In this document: one piece after another, positions 14,313 to 26,965 of the stretch
Position numbering within the stretch: position 1 is the stretch's first letter
Layout of the letters: every line of letters begins with the position of its first letter
NCBI RefSeq assembly: GCF_901933205.1
Contig: NC_044574.1
Coordinates: 47,525,609 to 47,589,608 of the forward strand
Source of the DNA: Camarhynchus parvulus
Lineage: Eukaryota > Chordata > Aves > Passeriformes > Thraupidae
Direction: 5' to 3'
DNA length: 64,000 nt
Notes under the pieces: model-generated
Told to the model about the DNA's origin: nothing
Databases searched by the model: none
The model's input: the letters and a program-made list of their open reading frames with translations, nothing else
Translations under genes and position numbers: made by a program

Positions 14313-17300
14313 GTATTGTGTGTGCTACATGAGATGTTGAACTCTATTTTGAGGCTTGATGAAATTAAATGTCTTGTATTAGAAGCTGCTGCCTTGTAAA
14401 GAAAAACAACCAGGATTTTATCAGGCAGCTTGGTAGGATATATAAAGTTCCAATTTTGCACTGATGTAGGTAAGAATGCCGACATGGTCTGGTTGTACGG
14501 GCCTGTGGCTCTTGTCGTTTTTGAAGCTGTTTTTAGCCCTATAAAATCTGGTTTAAGGATCTGGTTCTGACTGGCATTAGAATAACATTACACTGCTGGG
14601 TGATCGCAGTTGGAACTTGAAGTTGTCAAGTGACATAATTGGCATCTGTGGCTGCTTCTGTGCTCAGTCTGAGACTCTTAGAATGGCCTTGCAGGTGATT
14701 TAGCGAGAGTATCTGGCAGGACTTGTGAGTGGGTAGCCACTGAAGCACACTGTCAAACATATGTTGGTAGTACTGAGTCGACTTGACCCTGGTTGTGGCG
14801 TATTGTTCCTTCGCTGGTCAACTGCATACTCTTATGTACATTTTATTATCAGCACATTTCCTTCAGGTATTGGACAGCAAATGAGCTGAGTCATGGCAAT
14901 GCCATAATTTGTTCACAGCAGAATTAAAATCCACAGTTTGTAAAATACCTGAAGTTGAGAAAAGCAGAAACGTTTGTTGGGACTGAGAACAGTTCACTGC
15001 CAGGGAGCAGTGCTCTATGAGGCCTGCACCCCATCAGCTCTGTCCCCACCTTCTGCTGACCCTGCAGTTAATGCTGGTCACCAGTGACATTTTTGCTTGA
15101 ATATAAAGTAACTAAACAGCTAAGCAACGGACTGAATCAACAAAAACAAATCAAGCTCTTACATGTATTATACATTTGTGTTACATTTCACTATGCACCA
15201 GGAGACATGGAATACATTAATAAAGGAATTTATTGCAATGGCTTGTTGCACACTGGAAGAGGAAATCACTGACCCTTTGCTAATTGCTGGTGCTTACTCA
15301 GTAACAATTGCTGTGGTTTCATGAATGTGATTTTCTCTGTGCTGATGTAGCCATTGATTGTTAAGTCCAGCAGGGCTTCATGCATGCATGCACTCATGTT
15401 AGAACATCTAGAGCTGCCAAAAAGCTGCAGGAAGTTGTCCATTTGTGCTATTCACTTCAAGCAGGTTATTGCAGAGCCTTATGTAAAAAAAAAGGAAAAA
15501 AAAATGTTATACTACATCAGGGACAGAAAATTATAGCTGCTCAACTTTTAGGGTTTTTGGGTACTATTGAGCTACACAATGTTAATGGTCTTAACAAAGG
15601 ACTTCATATTGGGACTGTGTCTTGTGTATGCAGTAACTGTAAGGAGCTCATGAATTTCACTCCTTTGGTGGTCCTCACTGCCGCTGCTCATTTGTGAGGC
15701 TGCTGAGAGAGAGTGCAGAGACGTGCTTGTTCTTGCCTGTCTGGTTTGATGCAGAGGATAACAAGATTTTGTGCTATCACACACATCAAAAGTTAGGTAT
15801 CATGATACTGAAATTATACCTACCAATTGACCAAGCGTCATTCACTTTTCCCTTTACACCTTTTTTGCCAGGTGAGGGTAACATTAGCTGAGGGTATGCC
15901 TGCATATTTTTTTACATTCTTATTAGAGTTCCATAAGGCAGGCTGGGTTACTCCTGCTGATATGTAAGCCTTGGTAAACTTCTGCATGTGCCTGGATTTC
16001 GATGCTATTCTGAGACTTTTCATCCACCAACTGTTTTGCTTTGCACAGTCAAATATATTTTGCAGAACTGTGTGTATCTCTGCCAGGGGTTGGTCACACG
16101 TGGGTTAGCAGATGTAAGAGTACAGATTTTACAGAAATTAACTGATTAACCTAAATAGGTGCACCTGCTACATGTGTATTCTATCCACATAAATCCACCA
16201 GTTATCCACCTGGACCCCTGAATCTGTCAGTCCTTTGGTTGGAACATCTTATTTACAGATGTTTTCTTCCCTGTCTCTGCTCTTTAAACCTCCCTCTTTA
16301 AGGGTTTTTCATCTTTCCCTCTGTACAATTCCATCACAGTGTTTCACATTGTTTTCCTCTACCCCATTTTTTTCAGTTTTACCCCTGGTCCTTTCAGCAT
16401 GTTCCCCCAGAGGGTCTCATCTTCTGACTTCCACTGTCACTGTGGCGTGATGGAACCACATCCTGCAGGAGATGCTGCGAGCCAGGAAGGGAGGCTTTCT
16501 TCCTTCCCCGTGTTTGACAGTTTCCTGATATCTAGGTTCCTGCAGATATCTTTAATACTTTAAAAATGGCCCTCAGTACTATGGAGAGGGTTGATTTTCA
16601 TGAACTTTTGTCCTTGCCATTGGAAATGTTGATTTGCAAGCAAGACAGCAGTTCTTAGCTAGACTGAGACTGTGTGCTTTCCAAAGAAAGACTGGGGCTG
16701 TCATCAACTCAAATGTTTAATTACCTGCAGGGGGAGGGGTCATCCCAGAAGCCAGGATGACCTTTTTCCCTGTTCTGTGGTTGGTGTGTGTGGCCCTTTT
16801 AGTTTGCCTCTTGGGTTTCAGAAAACCAATTTGTTTTTTATTAATTTGGGCTCTGCATATTTTGTGCATATTGTATGTATTTGCAGTTTGCGGTTTTTAA
16901 GGAGGGTAACAGTTCTCTGGAGACTAAAGCAGTTGATCTAATTGAGTGTGAGACAGCAGATCCTCATCCTGCCTGTCCTTCAGAATCTGGTGAGTAGGAT
17001 GTCCTTCCTTATTAGATCTCTCCTCACCTTGTACCAGCAGGAGCAGTGACTGGTAGAGGAGACAGAGAAATCCAGATTTTATTTCTCGCAGAGCCCATGT
17101 TTGTATTGATGTGAAGAGACCATTCAGTCCTACATTTTCCAGATTAATCATTAGAAACTACACTACAACAGTGCTTTCACACAGAACAAACCAGAGGATT
17201 CTTGGGATAAAGTGATATCAGATGTTTGCATTAATAAAGACCTTCAGAGCTTTGCAGGTGAAGTTATGCCCATCACACTGTTGGGGAATGGATGTCCATG

Positions 17301-18431
17301 GAACAGCACACTTTGACAGCCCTTATTCGTTCAGGCAGGAAAACTGGAAAGGTGTGAAGAGTCCAGGTTTCACCCCATGGCAGAAACTGCAGCTCTGCTT
17401 TTTGTGTTAAACAAGGTGTTTGACTGCTTGGGCAGTGTTTGGTGCTTAAACAAAGATGAGACGAATGGAGGAGATGCGCCTCTCATCACTGGTCCAAAGG
17501 CAGCAGGGGGCACAGAAGCGCAGAATGGGCTTCCATGGCCCTCAAATTACCAGCTGAACCACTCTGAATTTTAGGAACTACTGCCTTCAAGGTGGCAACT
17601 GGATCTGTTAATTGCTCAGATGGTGAAAACTGATGGAGAAAGACTAATACCCTAAGACTTTTTTTTATTTACCCTATCTACTTCCTGATTGCAGAAGTTA
17701 CTAGAGAAGCCAGTTTGCCTCAGCCACTTAGAAATATGCAAATACAAATGTTTGAGGATACAAACATCCAGGCATCTTGCAAGATTTTCAGAATTGCCAG
17801 TCCTGTCCTTGGACATACACTGAGTAGTCACTTTATTCATCAGTAGAAAATGTGCCTCACATTTACTTAGATGCTCTAATATTGGGAACATGTGTAGAAC
17901 CTTACTGTCCAGCAAAGGAGCACTGATGTTTCCCATTAGGAGATTCTGTTTTCATTTACAGCTTTATCAGATGCAGGTATGGAACAGAAATTTCCTATGA
18001 CAGGTGTCTGATTTCTTCATAAAAATTTTTAGCAGAAGTGATTCCACTTTCTTAGACAACAAGATCAGTAAATAATCTGGTAATTTTTAACATGTTAAAA
18101 GAAGTTCTTATTCCATGCCAGTAAATAATTCTAAGATCTTTTGACTTTAAAGCAGAGATTTTAATTTTGTCAGGCAGGTAGTTTTGGCATGCCTTTCTCT
18201 GTTATGTATTATAAGAGAAAACCATCTATCTAGCCTAAGACAAGTAATTTCTTAAAATGTGATGCAATTCTTGACTTTGCCTGTTTTTTTGTTCTTCTGT
18301 CAGGTATTGAACCTGATTCTGTGCATTCTTTCACAGCTTTCTTCTCTCAAAGCTGCCACTACATTTCTTTCAGCTTAGCAGCTGTGAATCTTTTCACATG
18401 GCTTTCAGTAACACATATCTGTTTTCTCCAG
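14313..18431 (+). other. EGF: EGF intron (tail region)
   Basis: About 4.1 kb of unique sequence between candidate tail exons. A 15-base segment at 17,962-17,976 sits between an acceptor (CATTTACAG) and a donor (GTATGG). It would be frame-neutral if included, but may be chance. No transposon or RNA gene was recognised. Open frames here are short and show no domain. Confidence 0.55.
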
Positions 18432-18512
18432 AGGAAGAGCAGCCTATAACATGTGACAAAGCAGCAGAGACTTTGGCAGAAGAGGAGAAAGAACAAGGCC
18501 ACCAAGAAGAGG
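18432..18512 (+). CDS. EGF: Candidate EGF exon: acidic cytoplasmic-tail segment
   Basis: An 81-bp symmetric candidate exon (two leading bases, one trailing) with acceptor GTTTTCTCCAG and donor GAGG|GTGAGA. It encodes EEQPITCDKAAETLAEEE followed by KEQGHQEE, a charged, probably helical or disordered segment. Its leading AG joins the spare A of the 14,273 exon to make Lys. Its trailing G joins CT of the 35,513 exon to make Ala. The human EGF tail has a comparable Lys/Glu/Gln-rich stretch (IKEHQDLKNGG). No defined domain is visible. The call rests on splice signals, coding-like composition and frame continuity. Confidence 0.6.
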
Positions 18513-19763
18513 GTGAGAAATCGTGCCAGTCCATGGCAGCGGCGAAGGGCTCTCCCCAGGCCCCCTGGAGCATCCATCCCAATCCCCCACCAGAAAGGGA
18601 GCCTTGCAACCTTGCCCCAGCCAGCTTGCTGATGCAGCCAGACTAGAAGCAGTCTGTGTTTGAATGGGAAAAGGAGGAAGTCAGCAAAGGATGGGAACTC
18701 GCGAACACTGAAGCAACATTCTTTTTTTTTCCCTTAAAATCTGCTTTAGAAAAAACCCACCATTATTCAGAACAAAAGAGAGTTTTTGCCACTCCTTCCC
18801 TGTCATCTCTGCTTGGAAGAATTACTGATCAACGTGTTGGCAGTGAGTACTCTATAAGTATCACTGTTGCTTACTTCATTAACTGCCTGCTAAAAGGTCA
18901 CTGGGCGGAAGAGAGTCAAATGGGTGATTTATCAGTGATAAGTATTTTCTAAGGGAGCTTGTTGCAAGCAGTGATCTTTACACACACAGAGTTTAGAAAC
19001 TGCCGAGAAAATGGAACCCAAGGAAAGCTGCAGAAAAACAGGAATGGAGGATAAAGCAGAAAAATTTGTTCAAAATGATCTTACTATTAAAAGATTTTTA
19101 TGGACACTATATGCCTCTCCCCAGTGCTGCTGAAAGACCAGTGCAACTTCTTGGGTTCCACCTGAGATGTTCTTGTGTCTAGCAAGCACCAAATAGGATC
19201 TTGAATTTCTCAGATTTTGTGTACTGGAGGATGGTTTGCAGGCACATGTTATTAATCATGGGCAGCATCTGAGGGGAAAGGTTATTCTTCTATTTTTTTC
19301 CCAGCCTACATGGGTCCTTCAGAGCATAAGAGGATTATTTCTGGGCTGAGGAAGTAGGTTTGTGTCTAATTTCAGCCCTGTGGAGAGGCATGTGCTGGAG
19401 CTGTCCTTGTCTTACAAGGTGTGCCTGGCAGCAAAACCCGGTCCATTATATGGGACTCAGTGTGAGGACAGAAGTCCAGCCAATTGCTGTTCCAAAAGAC
19501 CAGGAGGAGTGGGACAAAACCACAAAAAAGCCACCTCAGTTTGGACTGACTTCCACTCAACTGGTTTGTGCTGCCTGTGGAATCTGAGGGAACAATTGGA
19601 AAACTGAACCATTTTTTTCTCATAACTGGATTTCTAACACCTATCACGTTATTTACTCTCTTCCAAAGCTCTGTAGTTCGCCGAGATGAGGTCAGTAGGT
19701 GAGAGCCTGGCTCTGGTAGCACCAAGGTTGGGGCTTCAACCCCTGTACGGGCCTTTCACTTCA

Positions 19764-19817
19764 GAGTTGGACTTGAGGATCCCTGTGGGTCTCTTCCAAC
19801 TCAGAGCATTCTGTGAT
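19764..19817 (+). repeat. CR1 LINE 3' tail
   Basis: The segment contains GAGTTGGACTTGAGGATCCC, then TGTGGGTCTCTTCCAACTCAG and a single terminal-like ATTCTGTGAT. This closely follows the avian CR1 3' end (GTTGGACT-x-GATGATCC, GGTCTCTTCCAACTCAG, ATTCTRTGAT). It is plus-strand and 5'-truncated. The upstream limit is unclear and may lie near 19,715. Confidence 0.8.
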
Positions 19818-22800
19818 ATCAAGTGACTTTCACCAACTTGTCTTGACTTCCTAAGTCTGTTTTCAGATTGTTTGGAAGATGCCTGAACATAAGCTGAATT
19901 ACTAATAATGATTTTATTATTTGTGGAGGATCTCTCAATCCTCCATTTTTGAAGCCTGCTGTTGTAACCTTTAAACTCTGCTACGGTGCCCACCACTAAT
20001 GCTCCTTGTAATTCATAAGATTGAAAACAGTGTCAAATATTACTAATTTCTGTGTTTACTATTCTGCTTTTCTGGGTTCTTTTTGAATCCTGCTAGAAAG
20101 GTAGGGAATGTTGCAATTTTTTATTTTTACCAGCTCTGTAGGCCAATAAGGGAAAGGGTAATGAAAGGCTCTTACCTCTTATCCAAAATAGTTACACACT
20201 GGAGCAACTTTGTGAAGTCAGTTTTGTTTTATGTTGTTGAAACAGTAATGACACTGAGTCCTGGTTTTGTAGAGGGTTGTCATTTATTTAACTTCTAAAG
20301 TGATTTTGAATTGTTGAGTCTGTTTTCTAACCACATCAACTCTGGATTCAGAACAAACTTGTAAAATACTCATTTCCAAAGCTTAGTTGGAGCTATTAGC
20401 AGTGAAGACTCATTCTCCTGTGTGAATGGTATTAAGGGTACTTCCACAGAAAGAGAAATAGTTGAGAGGTGTTGGCATACTAAACCATGTTCAGGAGCAG
20501 GTAACAACTGTGTTGAATCATTAGGATTTGATAGATTTGATTTTAAGTTTGGTGTTGTTTAATTTCACTAACAGTGTTCAAAGCATCTAGTTTGGATCCC
20601 CTGGTCTTTCAGTTACTGATCTTCTGTGTTTAAATGTGAAGAGAGTCCAGGTCTAAAGGCCCCAGTCCAAAAAAGCATTTTGTTCCCATGAGAGCTTCCC
20701 AGCAAAAAGACTTTGATCCCTGAACTTTGAGTTTCTCTGGTGAAGTATGTTTTTGTGCTTAAAATGCAAGTGTTGTGTTGAGTGACAGTCAACATTTCAT
20801 TGGAAGCTTCCCCAATCAAAAGAAATAAAGATTTGTAACTTTGAATCTTGCCTGAATAAAGACGTTTCAGACTCCTTAAAAATTAGTTTGCTATTCTCTC
20901 CTGGGTATTTTTTGTTTACTTTGCTTTCCTTCCAAGGATCGAAATTAAATTTGATAGTATTCTTTACAGAATAAGATAGGGAAACCAAGCTGATATGTTT
21001 TTGTAATTAGAGTGTTCGGAGTTTCAAATGTTTCCTAAACTCATCTCTAAACTCAAAATAATCTTTAGTGTAAAAACTTGAAATGATATTTCAACACAAA
21101 TATAATATATTTGGTTTATTTGTATGTTTATAAAGTTATTGATTTATAAAATAAAATTTTAAAAAATACCAGACAAAAATCCCTGGTGTCCCTCTTGTTT
21201 TAAGAGATGAGAGTGCACAATTCTGGTTTTAGCTGACTCCTGTCAGGTAAGCTGAAAGCTTCACTGGTTTCAAACAGCCAAAGGCTATAGTGTGTTGGTG
21301 CAGCATGTGCAGGTATTGTGGGTTTCTCGTTCTCCACCCAGAGAATCTATGCTAATGAGGATTATCTACTGCAGCTCACACCTTGCTCCCACCTTGAATA
21401 TGGTAAGTTTTCATTTATATTTTATTTATATCTTCCCATAAACCAATAAAATCCATATAATCCTTTTTGTTCACATCTAAATTACTCTTAGGAATGCTGC
21501 TACTTATTCATCTGGAAATATTATCCATGGCTTCAGAATATATTTTGAGATTGGTTGCCAAGTTCTATTCAGGCTTTACATGCTTGTTGGTTGAAATAAA
21601 ATAGCTGAATCCTGGAGGTTTCTCAGTTTTTTTGGTTAAACTTTCTTAGTCAAAAATGCTTTCTAAAATTATTAGAATTTCTGTGTATGTTACAAACTTA
21701 GTATTGATCTTAAATCCTACTGGTGTACTCTGACATTTTAAAATGAAATTATCCTGTGTTATATTAAGCTGTAAAAGAGGAATTTAGAAACACATTGGGT
21801 GAAAATCTTGACAAGTCCAAAATGTGAAAACCATGGGTCATTTTAAAGAGCAAAGTGACTCTGTTTAGTTCACTAAATCTTGACTTTATTGAAATTAGCA
21901 TTTCAATTCTCTAAAGCTATTTTTTCAGTGTCAGCAAGTGAGGAATGATTCATGCTCATTCATAAGGGACACAGAGGATGCAATGGTTCCTAGTCATAGA
22001 GCTGCACGACACATCTACTTTTACATCCCTTTTTCAGTGCCTTGCCGTTTTGCACAGGTTTATCTGTTCAGGCAAAAATTTTTCAATTTGCTGATCTCTT
22101 CCAGAATGAAAACCCTCCCCCCACCTCCCCACCCCCTCAAAAAAAACCCCCAACTCTATGGAAGAAGTGGAAAGTTATTCAGAATGGGATTAATTAGGGA
22201 AAGCCTATTCCTTCTCAATACATATCGTGGTTTTGTCATATTGAGAGTAATTTTATCTCATGTTACTTCAGGGTGATGCCTACAGAGTTCCATTAGTCTT
22301 CAGGACACACTTGTGTTATTGCTTCACTCTCTGATAACTGGCCACCTTTATCTCTGTGCATGTGAAAAGGAAAGAAGTTAGCAGCATGAGAAGCCTCCCC
22401 CAGAGGCCAGGAATGCACCCCAAACACAATCTGCAAGGATGATAGCCTAATTTGGCTTATGTTTCTCTGATCTTTTATTGAGACTGCTGTTTAATGCCAG
22501 TTTTGATGTGGACCAGAACCAGCTAACTTTGTGAAGACCATTCATCATGGGATTAACTTTCAGACACTCCTCAGTACCGAGGTGGACTGGGTTCAGACCC
22601 GTGGAAAGCCTTAGTGTCTTCTAACCAGACCTAGGCATCCTTTATACCCTGCAACTCCAAGACTTTGGAACTTGACTTTTGAGGCAACTGCTGCAATAAT
22701 CACGTATAAAGATGCAGAAGTAGTGGATCCATTTGTAGTGGGTCTGTGGGCACTGTCACCTCTTCCTCCTCAATGTTAACACTTGTAGGTGTTACAACCA

Positions 22801-24647
22801 AAATAGCTTCTCCTTGCCCACTTTCTCTTTGTAGAGGATGGTTGTGGCTCTTCCATTATTTTAGGTGCAAGCTGAAGCTAGCCCAAAGCCTGAAAGAAAT
22901 ATCTAGACTTCATAGATCAAGACCCTGTATTGTGGCAGCTGTCTGTTTTCCAGGTAAGAAGTTGGGATATCATGTCCAAGAGTAATTTTAAGAACATCTG
23001 AGCCCTAGAACTGTTTTTGCTCCCACTCACTGCTGCATACACTGTTACCTTTCCAAGTGCCCAGTTTTATACCACACACATTGCTGGACCTTCAGTTCAC
23101 AGATAGTCTTGTCCTTGTTATCCCTAACCTGTCCCCACCGGCCTGAGCCTCATTGTGTGCTCACTGTGGGTTTTGGGATCCTGTCTGACAGCCAGTTTTC
23201 AATCCACATTGCAATATTGACCTCACCCATGTGGTCTTTATCCAAACCAATTTGGATTGGTTATAAAAGAAAGTCAAAAGACGCCATGTAAGGGAATTAC
23301 TCACTTTTATGTGAGCAGATACTGGAAACAGAACAGCTGGAGTCCTGGTCCAGTAATAAATTCCCTAGGTATTAGTAGGATGCAGAAAATGAAAAGAATA
23401 CTTAATAATTTATAAAACAATTAGCTTCTCTGAGATCTCTATTGACTAAAGACAACAAGATTTATGCGTTACATTCAGTCTACAAAGCAGTGTGCACACT
23501 TAAATGGACATGATCTTTGTTAATATTGATTGCACAAAATAATACATTTGATTGTGATGTAATAAATTGAAAGAATGCACAGTTGATATTTCATGAGTCT
23601 ATTAACAGCAGTTAACCATAATGTAGTAAAAGTAGTGGAAGTGTGCTATGCATAAATTTATAATTTCTTCACTAAAGAAAGAAATAGAAATATTTACACT
23701 AACTTTATAAAGGCTATTTTTCTGTTTACTTCTTCTTTACAAAAGAAAGATGGACTCGGTTCCATGCAGCCTTTGTTCAGTGTGTGTGCCTGTAAGTATG
23801 TTAAGAAGAAGAAACATGTATTTTAAATGGCTCTTGAAAGACAACCATTTAAAAAAAGAAATCAATAAACTAATACAGCCAGATGCTGAACATCTCACTG
23901 GAGACCAAAATAACTAATAACTGTGGGAGATTCAGGGATCCCTACAGCATTTGTATGAAATAATAATAAAGTTCAAACATTTCCGCTGACCTTAGTGTTG
24001 CTCATTAAAGCTTTTAGCTGAGACCTGGATACAGTTGCATTTAAGCGAGGTGTTTGGAATTAAAATACAGATAAAAGGAAAAAGGTTAATCCAGGTCAAG
24101 GGAACAGACCAAAACTGGGATTGCATAAGATTATAGTATCTTTCCTCATTTCTCCAATGGTCAACAGCAGTTAGTTTTAAGTAACACTCTTCTCTGCAAA
24201 GTCTCTTAAATGAGAGCCTAAACATGGTATTAACTCTCCATTTTTTGGGAGTTGTCAATGTCTTTAATCACTATACAATGGTTTTTTACCTCTAAGAGAG
24301 TTTTGTTGGCCTAAACACAGAAATGTGCTAAACACCACCTTCAGCAGACAGAGATATATAACAAAACACCCCCTACTGCTTATTGCATGTTGTAATCATA
24401 ATAGTTCTTTTCTCTTTTCTCATACCTAATAATCTGTAGGAATTGTAGGAAGTACATCAAAACACACTCTGAGCCCACTTTCATAATGGAGAGGCAGCCT
24501 TGACCCCAGAGCTGAACACTACCAAATGCTGAGGCAGCTGGATCTCGATCTTGCCTTGTGGCTGAATGTAAAAATAAATAAAACCTAAAGTCTTCGCCCA
24601 GCCAGTGGTTCACTACTCTTCTGCATCCCATATAATGTTTCCTCAAA

Positions 24648-24956
24648 ATGCAAATCCAGGGCTGTGTGGCTGAGGATACTGCTACCTTGGAGAGGATTTG
24701 TGGGCACTCAGGAGCTCTCGGATCTGTTCCTCGCTCCGCTGCTCGAGGGATGACATCAGGCAAGCAACTCAGCAGGTCCTTGCAAGCTTCCTCTCCACTA
24801 GAAGAAAAAAAAAATCATGCGAGGAGAGGGAGAGAAAGAGAGGAAGAAAGAGAGGACGAAAGAGGGGGGCGGGTGAAAAAGCAGGACACAAGAATTGTTG
24901 TCTATATTGTAATAGCTCTTGGTATGATAGCTGTTCTGGGTTTTTTTATCCTTTAA
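24648..24956 (+). other. Unassigned small open frame with C-terminal hydrophobic segment
   Basis: An ATG-started 102-codon frame. Its middle is a highly charged Arg/Glu stretch that follows from a purine-rich low-complexity tract (24,800-24,882). Its last 20 or so residues are hydrophobic (RIVVYIVIALGMIAVLGFF), ending at TAA, so the conceptual product would look tail-anchored. Several CpGs lie just upstream (24,715-24,755). I recognise no family. The length is not unusual for chance in this window, and the charged half is a product of simple sequence. It is therefore noted but not called a gene. Confidence 0.15.
24800..24882. repeat. Purine-rich low-complexity tract
   Basis: About 80 bases of almost pure A and G on the plus strand (GAAGAAAA, GAGAGGGAGAGAAAGAGAGG, GAAAGAGGGGGG). 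There is no exact period. It is probably an imperfect GA microsatellite. Confidence 0.7.
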
Positions 24957-26921
24957 AGAAATTCCAACAGAAGGGCTACTCTTATAAACAAAGCTAACAT
25001 TCAAATCAGTGTGCTTGGAATCAAGCTGATTGAGATTTATAGTTCCTTCTTCTCCAGGGACATACTAAAACCTGTTTGAAGTGGATGCAGCTTTGGAAAT
25101 GTTGTGTTGGCACAATTTTACATGGGATTTGAATCTTACCCCTTTCTCACATTATTATGTGCAAAGAGAGAGTACTGTACACCCTAACTACTCAATATTT
25201 TGTTTTTAAATTACGTTAATTAATCTCTCTTGGTAAAAACTCAGCCCTTTGTTTAGAGCCTAAGAGTCCAACTCAAATCTTAAAACTGTGCTGAACTGTA
25301 GTGCAGAGGTGAATCCACCCTCTGTTTATACATGTAATGCTAAGCAGACCCAGATCTAAGATTTTCTAAATGCTTTACAGAGCAGAACTCCTGGAGGCCT
25401 GCACGAGCAGCTTCAACAAGCAGAGCACAGGTATGCTTGCCTTTGGGACAAAAGGAGCATTAGAAGCATTTGGATGTGTTGGGGAGAGGTTTTCTGATCT
25501 CCAGTGACACAGGGCACACTCTGTGTGGAGCCTGGTCCAGGAGCCCTTTCAGTCGAGGTCCCAGCCAAACCCAGGCATGTCAGCCTTGGGAAAGGGGGGA
25601 TGTGCATGCCTGGGAACCACCCAGCCTGCTCCAGGCACAGGAGGGAAGGGAGGCTGGGTCCTTCAAACAGTTGGACCTAACAAATGGCTCCTGTTTGAAG
25701 TCTTAGGAAAGAATGTGTGCTCGAGTGCACTAATACTGGCAAACAACAGCAGAGAAAGGGATATGGCCAAAAGTTGGCAGATCTTCTCTTGGAATGTAAA
25801 GGAGGTGGCGGGGGGAAGCCAAGAATAAAAAAGGCTAGGTGTTATTCTTTCCACATGTGTTTATAGAAAACGGATAGATTTCACATTTCACCTTTTTCCA
25901 GTTTAATGTGTATTTTTTCTTCTGGTTTGGTTTTTGTTACTTTTTTTTCACCACCTATTGTTCAGTTACAGGTCATTCAGCCTTACATTTAGATGGCTTA
26001 GTAACTTGGGTAGTATTCCTCTGCTTCCCATCTGCAAAATCAAAGGGTCATATTTGGTACACCACTAAGTATTTGCATTTATCTGTGCATGCTGTGCACA
26101 GATAACAGGAGTCCACAGTCTGCTTCTTCAAAAACATAAAAGCCAAATAAATGCCCACAGTGACTGGAAACAAATAATGACTAGCAGGTTTTGAATCTCC
26201 TCATCACAAAAATTAATAGGAGGTTTTTTATTCTCTAAATGCTCTCAAAGAGACAGAGGGGATGAAGAAACAGTAGTTAAAGGCAGTGGTTAATCAGAAC
26301 AGCCTTTCCTGAGGCAAACCTAGATCATATCTCATGTGACATAAATTTATGTAAACTTTTCTTTACAGGTCTTTCCTGTTATCTCCATTTGTGAAACCAC
26401 CATTTCTAGTACAATGTTTTGAGGCTCTTCTGTATGTTTGTGTGTTACCATCTTTACATTACCACACTGTGAGTTAGTTTAAATGTGTAACTTACTATTT
26501 TCTGTTCTATCAGGTGAAAGGGGCACAGCAGTGAATTGCTTCAGTGCTTCAGATGTTAGATGAAAGCAGCATCCAACTACCTGTGCTCTAAGCAGCATGA
26601 CACATATTTCTTTAAAACTCTAAGAAGTAAATACAATTGTGAGTGTTTGATTTGCCTTCTTGGCTGCTGGATTGAGAAGTGATAGTGAGCTTGAGGTAGC
26701 ATCTCCCTCTTGAGAAATATCTATAATCAAAAAAATGGAGAGGTTCGCTAATTCTCTGCAAGATTTCCAGTCACAGTTCCAGTCCTGCAGCATCTGAGAT
26801 GTTCAGGGGCGTTTTGCAGGGTTTTTTGGCCCCTTCAGGCTTTTCTGAAAGGTTTTTTCTCACAGAACTTTGCAGATCACAAGAGTTTGGCTAAACTTCA
26901 GAGAAGAGTTATGTGAATGTG

Positions 26922-26965
26922 TAGCATCACAGCTGAAAGGAACCTTTGAGGGTTCAACTACACTT
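26922..26965 (-). repeat. Possible diverged CR1 fragment, minus strand
   Basis: AGCATCACAGCTGAAAGGAACCTTTGAGG resembles the reverse complement of the CR1 end (GAATCACAG, then GAAAGGGACCTTTGAGG). Divergence is high and no second terminal repeat is seen, so this is weak. Confidence 0.3.

Noticed and set aside
16955..16990. Acceptor and donor signals only six bases apart (CTTCAG, AATCTG, GTGAGT)
   Set aside because: A six-base exon would be exceptional, and the candidate chain of tail exons does not need it. It is probably chance.
19375..19425. Possible exon after TAATTTCAG, ending at CAAG|GTGTGC
   Set aside because: It does not fit the reading-frame chain of the EGF tail, and its donor is weak.
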